Made by a program: the position numbers and the translations under genes
The notes under the pieces: model-generated
Databases searched by the model: none
What the model saw: only the letters and a program-made list of their open reading frames with translations
Told to the model about the DNA's origin: nothing
In this document: positions 42,857 to 51,648 of the stretch, in pieces
Layout of the letters: the number at the start of each line of letters is the position of its first letter
Position numbering within the stretch: the stretch's first letter is position 1
Source of the DNA: G963662905 sp963676725
GTDB taxonomy: Bacteria > Bacteroidota > Bacteroidia > Bacteroidales > WRLA01
Direction: 5' to 3'
Length of the DNA: 64,000 bases
Assembly: GCA_963676725.1 (NCBI GenBank)
Contig: OY781463.1
Location: 4,092,001-4,156,000 of the forward strand

Positions 42857-43951
42857 TTAGATTTTATTAGTAAGTTTTTGCACAAATCGTACATCCCCAA
42901 AAAATTCTTTTGCAAGAATTCTTAAAACCGTATAAGATGGTATTGCAAGAATCATCCCGGGAATACCGGCAAGGCTTCCTGCCATAATGATCACCAAAAA
43001 GATTTCAATGGGGTGCGCTTTAACGCTATTTGAATAGATCAATGGCTGCAATAGCACATTATCAACAAGGTTTGCTGCAAGAAAAACACCCAAAACAGTA
43101 ATTGCTGTCCATCCTAAACCAACATAAATACCAAGGCTTAAAGCAGCAATCAACGCCAAAACAGTACCTACGCTTGCACCAATAATTGGCCCCAAATAGG
43201 GAATTACATTCATCAGGCCACCTAGAAAACCAATAAGAAAAGCGTTGCTTACACCAAAAATTGATAATCCTGTAATAAGCAATGTAATCATGGAGGTGAT
43301 TTCGATGCACAAGCCAACAAAATAGCGCGTGAGCAAAGTTTTCACCTTTTTCATTACCCGAATGGAGCGCCGGGTCATTCCTTCAGGAACGAATGCGAGA
43401 AAAATATTGATCACCAGCCTGTCGTCTTTTAAAAAGAAGAACAGCAAAAAGAGTACAGAAAAAGCCCCCATAAAGAAGGAACCGGTAAAACCCAATACAT
43501 TTCTGAACAGGTTAGAGAAAGCGCCCAAGTTTACAATAGATTCCAGCTTATCAGTAATCAGGTCTTCAACATTTTCATTGGGTTTTAATGCGCCATATTT
43601 ATGCATAAACACCTCAATTTCAGCGGCGGGCTGTTCTAGTTTTGTGCCCAAACTTTCCTTATCTATTTGACTGATTAAGTCTGCTTGTTGCACAAAAAGT
43701 GGCACAATCAGCATAATAAAGGATATAAGAAGCAGCATCATCAACAGCAATGTCAAAAAAGCATTTAGACCATGAGGGATTTTAAAACGACCGATGTGAA
43801 TTTTATCGAGTTTTTTTACCAAAGGCCTGCCAATAATTGAAAGGACGGCGGCAATGACAATATAAACAACGATGTCTAAAAAATACCAGAGCATTAACAA
43901 AACGAAAAGGACTGAAATTACCCAAAGAACATAACGGATTGTTTTATTCAT
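42857..43951 (-). CDS. AI-2E family transporter (PerM/YdiK-like permease)
   Basis: 364 residues with about eight membrane segments. Family landmarks are two to three N-terminal segments, a soluble central portion (about 85-145), FLKDDRLVINIFLAFVPE, and the C-terminal core FGVSNAFLIGFLGGLMNVIPYLGPIIG followed by VLLQPLIYSNSV. Despite the name, most members are not proven autoinducer transporters; relatives act in ion or general permease roles. It appears to be a single-gene unit upstream of nothing on the same strand until the YtxH cluster about 200 bases away. Confidence 0.9.
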   Translation of the reverse strand: MNKTIRYVLWVISVLFVLLMLWYFLDIVVYIVIAAVLSIIGRPLVKKLDKIHIGRFKIPHGLNAFLTLLLMMLLLISFIMLIVPLFVQQADLISQIDKESLGTKLEQPAAEIEVFMHKYGALKPNENVEDLITDKLESIVNLGAFSNLFRNVLGFTGSFFMGAFSVLFLLFFFLKDDRLVINIFLAFVPEGMTRRSIRVMKKVKTLLTRYFVGLCIEITSMITLLITGLSIFGVSNAFLIGFLGGLMNVIPYLGPIIGASVGTVLALIAALSLGIYVGLGWTAITVLGVFLAANLVDNVLLQPLIYSNSVKAHPIEIFLVIIMAGSLAGIPGMILAIPSYTVLRILAKEFFGDVRFVQKLTNKI

Positions 43952-43996
43952 TTTTCCTGTTTTTTATGGCCTTAAAGATAAAAGAAATTTGTGTAC

Positions 43997-44033
43997 AAAA
44001 AAAACCGCCCCCAATTGATTTATGAAGGCGGTT
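43997..44033 (-). terminator. Intrinsic terminator after gyrB
   Basis: On the minus strand a 7-bp stem AACCGCC/GGCGGTT (44003-44009 with 44027-44033) has a 17-base loop and is followed by eight T. It lies 40 bases beyond the gyrB stop and separates it from the permease gene. Confidence 0.8.
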
Positions 44034-44072
44034 CTGGATTATCTAGATTCTCAATAAATTATAATTTACCTA

Positions 44073-46037
44073 TTACACATCAATTTTAGCATATTTTGCA
44101 TTTTTCTCAATAAATTCTCGACGTGGAGGCACTTCATCGCCCATTAGCATGGAAAAAATTCGATCTGCTTCGCTACCATTTTCGATATTTACCTGCCTGA
44201 GGATTCTTGTTTCCGGATCCATGGTTGTTGTCCAAAGTTGTTCTGCATTCATTTCACCAAGACCCTTATATCTTTGCGTATGCAATCCTTTTCCATCGGG
44301 GCTAAACTCCGTTGCAATGGCTTTACGTTCCTCTTCGGACCAAGCATATTGTTGTTTATTTCCTTTCTTCAACAAATAAAGCGGAGGAGTAGCAATATAC
44401 ACATAACCACTTTCGATCAGTTGGCGCATATAACGGAAAAAGAAGGTAAGGATGAGTGTGGCGATATGGCTACCGTCCACATCGGCATCCGTCATAATAA
44501 TCACTTTATGATACCTTAGTTTGTTTAAGTTTAAGGCTTTACTATCTTCTTCGGTACCAATAGAAACCCCAAGTGCAGTGAACATATTTTTAATTTCTTC
44601 ATTTTCGAAGATTTTATGTTGCATGGCTTTTTCCACGTTCAAGATTTTTCCCCTGAGTGGCAATATTGCCTGATAGCGCCTATCGCGGCCAGCTTTTGCA
44701 GTACCACCGGCAGAATCACCCTCCACGAGGTAAATCTCTGCTTTTGCAGGATCCCTTTCTGAGCAATCGCTTAATTTACCAGGCAAACCGGAACCGGAAA
44801 GGACATTTTTTCTTTGCACCAACTCCCGTGCTTTACGGGCAGCATGACGCGCAGTTGCAGCAAGGATTACTTTATTTACAATGGTGCGGGCTTGCTTTGG
44901 GTTTTCTTCGAGATAATAAGACAAGGATTCGCTCACCATTTGGTCAACCGATCCCATTACTTCACTGTTTCCCAATTTTGTTTTTGTCTGCCCTTCAAAT
45001 TGAGGCTCCGCTACCTTTACGGAAATAATGGCTGTTAGGCCTTCTCGGAAATCATCTCCATTGATATCAAATTTCAGTTTAGACAACATTCCTGATTTCT
45101 CTGCATATGATTTAAGCGTACGTGTTAAGCCCCTGCGGAATCCACTAAGGTGCGTACCCCCTTCATGCGTATTGATATTATTCACATAGGAATGAATATT
45201 TTCGGAGAAGCTGGTATTATACTGCATTGCCACTTCAACAGGAACACCGTTTTTTTCGCCCTCAATAGCAATTGGTTCGGGCATAAGTTTTTCCCTTGTA
45301 GCATCAAGGTAGTCAAGAAAATCGGGCAAACCTTTATCAGAATAGAAATCAGCAAATGGAAATTCGCCTTTTTCATCTTTAGTTCTCTCATCGATAAGGT
45401 TCAACTTAATGCCCTTATTCAAGAAAGCAAGTTCGCGCAGTCTATTTGATAAAATACTAAAGTCATACTCATGAACTGTAAAAATGCTCCTGTCCGGATA
45501 AAAAGTAACCTTTGTCCCTGTTTTTTCAGTTTCACCAATCACTTTTACATTTTCTACGGGAGCACCTTTATGATATTCCTGATAAAATATTTTCCCTTCG
45601 CGGTAAATAGTTGCTTTTAATGTGGAGCTCAAGGCATTAACACATGAAACACCAACACCATGCAGGCCTCCGGACACCTTATAGGAACCTTTGTCGAATT
45701 TACCCCCGGCATGAAGCACGGTCATAACTACTTCCAAGGCTGAACGACCTTCTTTCTCATGCATTCCTGTAGGAATACCACGGCCATTGTCCATAACAGA
45801 AATGCTATTATCCTCGTGAATAATAACATTAATTTCATCACAAAATCCTGCAAGGGCCTCATCAATAGAGTTATCTACAACCTCATAAACCAAATGGTGT
45901 AAACCTTTGTAGCTGATATCGCCAATATACATGGCCGGGCGCTTCCGCACTGCCTCTAGACCTTCAAGTACTTGTATATTATTTGCACTATATTGTTCTT
46001 CTTGCTCTCTTTGTTCTTTTTTTTCTTTATCGCTCAT
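44073..46037 (-). CDS. gyrB: DNA gyrase subunit B
   Basis: 654 residues from ATG 46037 (MSDKEKKEQREQEE). A -7 promoter box at 46071-46078 lies inside the longer frame, so the ATG at 46082 is rejected. GHKL ATPase domain with YEVVDNSIDEALAG, DNGRGIPTGMH and GLHGVG, a transducer domain, and the TOPRIM region EGDSAGGTAKAGRDR and MTDADVDGSHI; the C-terminus contains RYKGLGEMN. With GyrA it introduces negative supercoils using ATP. The short form without the long insertion of gamma-proteobacterial GyrB is as expected. Confidence 0.97.
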   Translation of the reverse strand: MSDKEKKEQREQEEQYSANNIQVLEGLEAVRKRPAMYIGDISYKGLHHLVYEVVDNSIDEALAGFCDEINVIIHEDNSISVMDNGRGIPTGMHEKEGRSALEVVMTVLHAGGKFDKGSYKVSGGLHGVGVSCVNALSSTLKATIYREGKIFYQEYHKGAPVENVKVIGETEKTGTKVTFYPDRSIFTVHEYDFSILSNRLRELAFLNKGIKLNLIDERTKDEKGEFPFADFYSDKGLPDFLDYLDATREKLMPEPIAIEGEKNGVPVEVAMQYNTSFSENIHSYVNNINTHEGGTHLSGFRRGLTRTLKSYAEKSGMLSKLKFDINGDDFREGLTAIISVKVAEPQFEGQTKTKLGNSEVMGSVDQMVSESLSYYLEENPKQARTIVNKVILAATARHAARKARELVQRKNVLSGSGLPGKLSDCSERDPAKAEIYLVEGDSAGGTAKAGRDRRYQAILPLRGKILNVEKAMQHKIFENEEIKNMFTALGVSIGTEEDSKALNLNKLRYHKVIIMTDADVDGSHIATLILTFFFRYMRQLIESGYVYIATPPLYLLKKGNKQQYAWSEEERKAIATEFSPDGKGLHTQRYKGLGEMNAEQLWTTTMDPETRILRQVNIENGSEADRIFSMLMGDEVPPRREFIEKNAKYAKIDV

Positions 46038-46070
46038 ATTCAAACTCTTATAAACAAATCTTTCTTCCTG

Positions 46071-46078
46071 CAAAAATA
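46071..46078 (-). promoter_or_regulatory. -7 box for gyrB
   Basis: Minus-strand TATTTTTG matches TAnnTTTG and lies 33 bases before the ATG at 46037, giving a leader of roughly 27 bases. No clear -33 TTTG is found at 17-21 bases. Confidence 0.4.
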
Positions 46079-46259
46079 ACACTTTTAAAGGGATAATATT
46101 GCCTGCAAAGCTTGATTTGAAGCTATTTTATTAACAATTCGTGCAGTATTTTTCCAAAAAAACGCAGCCATTTTCCTTAATTTTAGTAAATCGTTGATAT
46201 ACTGATATATAAGCATTATTCAAGGAAACCTATTTATCAGAAAAAAAAGGCTTCAAAAC

Positions 46260-46288
46260 AAAAAAAGCCACAATAATATTGCGGCTTT
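46260..46288 (-). terminator. Intrinsic terminator after the OmpA-domain gene
   Basis: On the minus strand AAAGCCGCAA pairs with TTGTGGCTTT (10 pairs, one G-U) around a 5-base loop and is followed by a T-run (plus-strand A at 46260-46266). It begins about 20 bases after the stop at 46309. Confidence 0.88.
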
Positions 46289-46308
46289 CTTATCAATCTA
46301 ATGTTGGA

Positions 46309-48285
46309 CTACAGAATAATGATCTCAATCTCTGCACGACGATTTTTGCGCCTGCCCTCAATGGTTTCGTTTGGAGCAATGGGATCTTTTTTGCCCATGC
46401 CTTTTGTTGCGATGCGTTCTTGAGCAATTCCCTGTTTTACAAGGTATTCAGATACAGACTTTGCTCGCTTTGCACTAAGGGCCAAATTATAAGCATCTGC
46501 GCCACTTGTGTCTGTATATCCTTTGATCAACACTTTACTTTCGGGCATATCAAGAAGGAAAGCTACTATATTGTTTAATGCTTCAAATGAAGAAGCTTCA
46601 AGTTCCGAACTATTTAGCTTAAAACGGATTGGTTTTGTTTCGGGTACAATGGTCGGTTCTTCCGGGATTTCCACAACAATCTCTTCAATCGGCTCAGGTG
46701 GCGGAGGCAATTCAAGGGGATCAATAACTTCCACTTCAATGGTGTCAGTCTCAACAATTTCTACAGGTGGTGGCGGTGGTGGTTCAACAGCCTCGGGGCA
46801 GCCTTCATTGATCCAAAGACCCGGAACATCCGGACAAAGGTCTTTTGCGTCGGAAACCTTATCACCATCAGCATCGCGCGGGCCTTTATAACGTACAGGG
46901 ATTTTAAAAGCAAAACTCAAATCAACATCGCGGGTATAATCCTGAAACAAGCTTCCCAAAAGAGTATTACTGCCAACCCAGAACATCCCAAAACGGAAAC
47001 CAATACCTGCATTAAACTGACCTAAATTATTGTATTGCAAGGGCAAAGAAACACCAAAGCCATAGGTTTCATAATGCGGTGTAAAACTGAAATTCGTGAT
47101 ATGATGCACTTTATGAATATCCGCATCCCCTTGCCTAAAAGCGATATAAGGACTGAAATTCAAAAAAATACGCTGATACAAATTATAATCAAATTGCATA
47201 CTAATTACCGTTGGCAATTGCATTTTGAAACTGGTCTCGGTTCCATTTGTACCAAAGCGATTGATTAATGTGTCTGTCAGTTCCTGAATATTATCCACTT
47301 TCACTGCGGAAATATTCCAATTCTCAACATTGGCATAAAAATCCTGGCTATTGTATCCCTTATCATAATTCAAATATCCAAGGTCGGTAATGGAAATACC
47401 GGCTTTAAATTTATAATCGTAGAGATCACGTCGATAAAGCCCTTCTTCTCCATCCATCTCATAACGATATTTTTCATGTTCGGGCCGATAGAGGTAAACA
47501 GCACCCAAATCAAGACCAAAAGATGGATTTGACACGAATGTATAATTAAAATCCTGATCAATATTATTAGAAGTACCATACCGAAATTGTGAATTATAAA
47601 TACTGATACTGTCTTTGTTTTGCACACTATAATCGAGCAATTCGGCAGAAATATACGCACCGCCAAGACCCTGAAGCAGTTTTACAGTAGCACCGGCCTT
47701 AAGCATATGCGGGCCTTTATCAATAATGACCCGGGCATAAGTAAGTCCGTATTCGGCCCAATTGTTCAGGCTCATGCGAAGATTTTGATTTTTTAATTTT
47801 TGATTCTGAAGGGGTTGATAATCCAGATTCTCATAAAGAAGTATTGCCAGATCTTCGCTCACATTATCCGCATTTACAAAGCTGCGTGCACGTGATGTAA
47901 AGGCAAAAGCACTTTTATCGTCGAAGCTAATCATAAAACTGGCCACCTGAATTTGCGCACTAACGATTCCTGTCTTCGGGTCGCCATTCAGGTTTTGTCC
48001 AAGATATTTTTTATGATAATCTTCCTGATCATAATTGCTGTAATTGAAAAGCTGAGAGCGTTCCAAGCCAAGATAATCATTTGATAATTGTGCAGACACC
48101 CCCAGAATTGTCATATCGAAGCGATAGCGTGATGCAGCAATATCAGCGGGCTGAAAACCTACTGACGAAACGCCTGCATACGGACTATGAACAAAAGGGA
48201 GAAACTCCTGCGCTTGTATATTTGGCATAAAGGCAAAAACAGACAGAATAGCGCAGAGCAATACTGTGTAATGATTTTTATACAT
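46309..48285 (-). CDS. Outer membrane protein with DUF5723-like barrel and C-terminal OmpA domain
   Basis: 658 residues. Signal peptide (MYKNHYT... NIQAQ), then a beta-rich region (about 27-470) resembling the DUF5723 outer-membrane family. A calcium-type TSP3 repeat (DADGDKVSDAKDLCPDVPG) follows, then a proline-rich linker (about 500-545, PPPPPPVEIVE and PPPEPIEEIV) and an OmpA-like peptidoglycan-binding domain (about 560-658; LIKGYTDTSGADAYNLALS, RRKNRRAEIEI). It probably anchors the outer membrane to peptidoglycan. It stands alone between its terminator and a 361-base upstream gap. Confidence 0.88.
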   Translation of the reverse strand: MYKNHYTVLLCAILSVFAFMPNIQAQEFLPFVHSPYAGVSSVGFQPADIAASRYRFDMTILGVSAQLSNDYLGLERSQLFNYSNYDQEDYHKKYLGQNLNGDPKTGIVSAQIQVASFMISFDDKSAFAFTSRARSFVNADNVSEDLAILLYENLDYQPLQNQKLKNQNLRMSLNNWAEYGLTYARVIIDKGPHMLKAGATVKLLQGLGGAYISAELLDYSVQNKDSISIYNSQFRYGTSNNIDQDFNYTFVSNPSFGLDLGAVYLYRPEHEKYRYEMDGEEGLYRRDLYDYKFKAGISITDLGYLNYDKGYNSQDFYANVENWNISAVKVDNIQELTDTLINRFGTNGTETSFKMQLPTVISMQFDYNLYQRIFLNFSPYIAFRQGDADIHKVHHITNFSFTPHYETYGFGVSLPLQYNNLGQFNAGIGFRFGMFWVGSNTLLGSLFQDYTRDVDLSFAFKIPVRYKGPRDADGDKVSDAKDLCPDVPGLWINEGCPEAVEPPPPPPVEIVETDTIEVEVIDPLELPPPPEPIEEIVVEIPEEPTIVPETKPIRFKLNSSELEASSFEALNNIVAFLLDMPESKVLIKGYTDTSGADAYNLALSAKRAKSVSEYLVKQGIAQERIATKGMGKKDPIAPNETIEGRRKNRRAEIEIIIL

Positions 48286-48646
48286 TGGATGTGGGGTTTT
48301 GGGTTAGTTTTATAAAAAACTCAAAAAATAAAAAACGGTTGCCTGAAACTGCTTTTTCTTGGTTTAACAGAAGACAAAAATATTATTCACTCCATTAAGA
48401 ATCAGCGTACAGCTTAACTTTAAACCACTATTTATATATAAAATAAATTCATAGGCTTCGCTCGCATATATTCAAAATGCATTATTTTTGTTCCTTAAAA
48501 ACGACCAACATCAAGATGTTTAGCCTTTTAAAACGATATCAGGAAAACACTCCAATGGTATCGAAAGCCAAAATTACTACACTCAACAGCCTATAAATAA
48601 AATAATTGCACTACGATTAGAAATCTATTCACTCAAAATAAACATT
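48286..48646. other. Divergent promoter region between the OmpA-domain gene and the M16 protease
   Basis: 361 bases with no convincing gene. A minus-strand -7 box TATTTTTG (48375-48382) could start the OmpA-domain gene with a leader of about 80 bases. A plus-strand TATTTTTG (48483-48490) could start the protease gene with a leader of about 150 bases; neither has a perfect -33 TTTG. A short plus-strand frame (ATG near 48514, about 26 codons) sits in that leader and is probably chance. Confidence 0.5.
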
Positions 48647-51490
48647 ATGAAAAAAATAATCTTATTTGTATTCTTTGCTTTAGCTATGACTTGGCAAAGC
48701 ATGGGGCAAACAGAGTCTGCAAAAGCAGTTCCTCTTGACCCTGATGTAAAAATGGGCACACTCGACAATGGCCTTACGTATTACATCCGTAAGAATGCCC
48801 AACCGGCCAATCGTGCAGAATTTTATTTGGTCGTAAATGCCGGGGCCACCTTAGAAAACCCCGACCAAAATGGTTTGGCTCACTTTTGCGAGCATATGGC
48901 TTTTAATGGCACAAAAAACTTTAAAAAGCACGACATTATCAACTATTTACAGTCGATTGGTATGAAATTCGGCCCGGAAATCAATGCGTTTACCTCGCAT
49001 GATGTTACTGCGTATATGTTGCAAAAAGTACCAACAGATGTATTGGAAAATATAGACACTTCCTTGATGATCCTGTATGATTGGGCAGGAAATGTGTCTT
49101 ATGAAGATGAAGAAATTGACAATGAACGCGGAGTGATTCACGAAGAATGGCGATCAAGGCGCAGCCCCCAATTCCGCATGAGCACACGCTATAATAAAGT
49201 ACTTTTTAAAGATTCAAAATATGCCGAGCATGATGTTATTGGCGATATCGATATCATCGATAATTTTGAGTATGAAACAATAAAAGACTTCTATAAAGAT
49301 TGGTACAGACCTGATTTGGAAGCAATTATTGCTGTTGGCGACTTTGACCCTGTTCTCGTAGAGCAAAAATTAACTGCTTTATTCTCACAACGTCCGGCAC
49401 ATGAAAACCCACGTCCAAGAACATTATCAGAAATTCCCGACCATGATGAAACCCTTGTTGCCATTGAAACAGATAAAGAAGCAACAAATACTATGGTTCA
49501 GGTATATTATAAGCACAATCCTGCCAAAGAAAAAGGCATGGAATATTATCGCGAATCGCTGAAGCAACAACTGTATAATGCAATGGTAAATGCACGTTTG
49601 GGCGAATTATTGCAAGAAGAAAACACTCCATTTATTTATGGCGTTTCGGTATATACTCCATTGATGCGCACAAAAGATGCCTACATTATGTTTGGCCTTT
49701 CGAAAAGCAATAAAGCGTTGGAAACCCTGGAAACCATGATTATAGAAAATCAACGCGTAAAGAAATTCGGTTTCACTGAAGGCGAACTCGAACGCGCTAA
49801 ATCTGAAATTACGGCACAGGTAGAAAAACTTTATAACGAACGAAATAAACGCAAAAGCTCAGAATATATTTGGGAATATTTCAGCCATTTTCTCGAAAAC
49901 GAACCTGCTCCCGGAATTGAATTCGATTATAAATTTACTGAGGAAACACTACCCGGCATACAACTGGATGAAATGAATGATCTTGCCGGCCAATGGATTA
50001 CAGACAAAAACAGGGTAGTTGTAATCACTGGCCCGGAAAACGAAGAAATCAGCATCCCAACAGAAGAAGAAGTTCTGGCAACTATTGAACAAGCCGACAA
50101 TAAAGAAATAGAAGCTTATGTTGATCAGGTGCTTGATAAGCCGTTGGTTTCAGAAATTCCTGAAGCAGGTGAAATAGTCAGCGGTGCTATAGATCCAGAT
50201 TTTGGAACAACACGATGGACTTTCGAAAACGGCGTACAGGTCGTATTTAAACCAACGGATTTTAAAGACAACGAAATCCTGATGACTGCCTACAGCCCGG
50301 GCGGAACATCACTATATCCTGAAAACGAATTAATTTCCGCTGAATTTGCTACAGATATTGCCGACCAAAGTGGTTTGGGTGATTTCGATAGAATTTCCCT
50401 TGACAAGAAACTGAGCGGAAAAATGGCAAGTGTATCAACCTATATTCGCACATATGAAGAAGGTTTTAACGGAAAAACTACGCCAAAAGATCTTGAAACC
50501 ATGCTTCAAATGGTGTATTTGAACTTTACAGATGCACGCATGAACGAAAAAGCATTCAATGCCTTTATGTCGCGCATTCAGGCTTCGCTTAAAAACAGAT
50601 CAGCAAACCCAATGACTGCCCTTATGGACACAGCAATGGTTACATCAGCATCATACCATCCAAGGGTAAAACCACTGACTGCCGAAAGACTAGACGAGGC
50701 AAACCTTGAAGATATGGACTTTATTTTTGAAGAACGCTTTGGCGATCCATCGGGCTTCACCTTCTATTTTGTTGGAAATATTAATCCGGACGAAGCGAAA
50801 CCCCTGATTGCAAAATATCTTGGCGGACTACCTAAAGTAAAGCGCGTCGAAAGCCCTGTAGACCACAACATCAGGCCTCCAAAAGGAGTGATAGAAAAGA
50901 AAATCTATCGTGATATGGAAACACCAAAAGCAACAGTCTATATTGAATTTAATGACGAATACGATTATGACGATGCTTATGGCCGCATGTTGCTCTCTAC
51001 TGTAATTGATGTGCTGGACATCCGTTATACAGAAACCATACGGGAAGAAGAAGGCGGAACCTATGGTGTACGCTGCAGCGTAAGCCAGAAAAAATTCCCT
51101 TATCCTCATTATAATGTGCGCATTTATTTTGATTGTGATCCGGGCAATGCCGATAAACTGAAAGCAATTGTTTATAAGGAAATTGAAAAACTGAAAAAAG
51201 AAGGCCCGGTAGAAAAAGACCTTCAGGGTGTTAAAGAGAACTTGCTGAAAACCTATCAGGAAAACCTGAAAGAAAACAGAAAATGGCTCAGCAAACTGAA
51301 GCGCATGGATCAAGAAAATCAACCGAAAAACGATGTGTTGAAATACACCGAAATGGTCAATAAATTAAATGCAAAAGACATTAAAAAAGCGGCCAAGAAA
51401 TATTTTGGCAAAGACCATATAGAAATTATCTTGCTGCCTACAAGCACAGAAAATTCTAAAACAAATCCAATGATGGATAAACAAGGATAA
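48647..51490 (+). CDS. M16-family zinc metallopeptidase (insulinase/PqqL-like), secreted
   Basis: 947 residues. Signal peptide (MKKIILFVFFALAMTW... MGQ), then two M16 repeats of about 440 residues. The first carries the inverted zinc motif H79-F-C-E82-H83 and the third ligand E160 in DNERGVIHEEW, spaced as in the family. The second lacks HxxEH and is the inactive partner; RYTETIREEEGGTYGVRCSVS is the conserved R/Y pair that binds substrate. Such pitrilysin-like enzymes degrade peptides in a closed chamber in the periplasm or outside the cell. The gene is monocistronic, with a strong terminator after it. Confidence 0.95.
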   Translation: MKKIILFVFFALAMTWQSMGQTESAKAVPLDPDVKMGTLDNGLTYYIRKNAQPANRAEFYLVVNAGATLENPDQNGLAHFCEHMAFNGTKNFKKHDIINYLQSIGMKFGPEINAFTSHDVTAYMLQKVPTDVLENIDTSLMILYDWAGNVSYEDEEIDNERGVIHEEWRSRRSPQFRMSTRYNKVLFKDSKYAEHDVIGDIDIIDNFEYETIKDFYKDWYRPDLEAIIAVGDFDPVLVEQKLTALFSQRPAHENPRPRTLSEIPDHDETLVAIETDKEATNTMVQVYYKHNPAKEKGMEYYRESLKQQLYNAMVNARLGELLQEENTPFIYGVSVYTPLMRTKDAYIMFGLSKSNKALETLETMIIENQRVKKFGFTEGELERAKSEITAQVEKLYNERNKRKSSEYIWEYFSHFLENEPAPGIEFDYKFTEETLPGIQLDEMNDLAGQWITDKNRVVVITGPENEEISIPTEEEVLATIEQADNKEIEAYVDQVLDKPLVSEIPEAGEIVSGAIDPDFGTTRWTFENGVQVVFKPTDFKDNEILMTAYSPGGTSLYPENELISAEFATDIADQSGLGDFDRISLDKKLSGKMASVSTYIRTYEEGFNGKTTPKDLETMLQMVYLNFTDARMNEKAFNAFMSRIQASLKNRSANPMTALMDTAMVTSASYHPRVKPLTAERLDEANLEDMDFIFEERFGDPSGFTFYFVGNINPDEAKPLIAKYLGGLPKVKRVESPVDHNIRPPKGVIEKKIYRDMETPKATVYIEFNDEYDYDDAYGRMLLSTVIDVLDIRYTETIREEEGGTYGVRCSVSQKKFPYPHYNVRIYFDCDPGNADKLKAIVYKEIEKLKKEGPVEKDLQGVKENLLKTYQENLKENRKWLSKLKRMDQENQPKNDVLKYTEMVNKLNAKDIKKAAKKYFGKDHIEIILLPTSTENSKTNPMMDKQG

Positions 51491-51510
51491 AACTACGGTT
51501 TCATCCAATC

Positions 51511-51549
51511 AAAAAGGTCATCCCAAAAAATTTGGGATGACCTTTTTTT
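51511..51549 (+). terminator. Strong intrinsic terminator after the M16 protease
   Basis: A near-perfect stem of about 16 bp built on AAAGGTCATCCCAAA and its complement, a 3-base loop (51528-51530) and a seven-T tail. The A-rich 5' side makes it usable in both directions between the protease and the convergent ABC-F gene. Confidence 0.93.
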
Positions 51550-51648
51550 GTGACCTACTCTAAAAAATTTCAGTCTTTTTTAACTCTTATTGTACCAGAC
51601 ATTAAGGGAAACGAATCAACTTATACAAAAAAAAACGGCTGTATGAGT

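Noticed and set aside
44073..46082. Longer GyrB with a 15-residue N-terminal extension
   Set aside because: A -7 promoter box lies within the extension, and MSDKEKKE gives the normal family N-terminus.
50828..51322. 164-codon minus-strand frame opposite the M16 protease
   Set aside because: Antisense shadow of a clear protease gene; low-complexity, Phe-rich translation with no domain.
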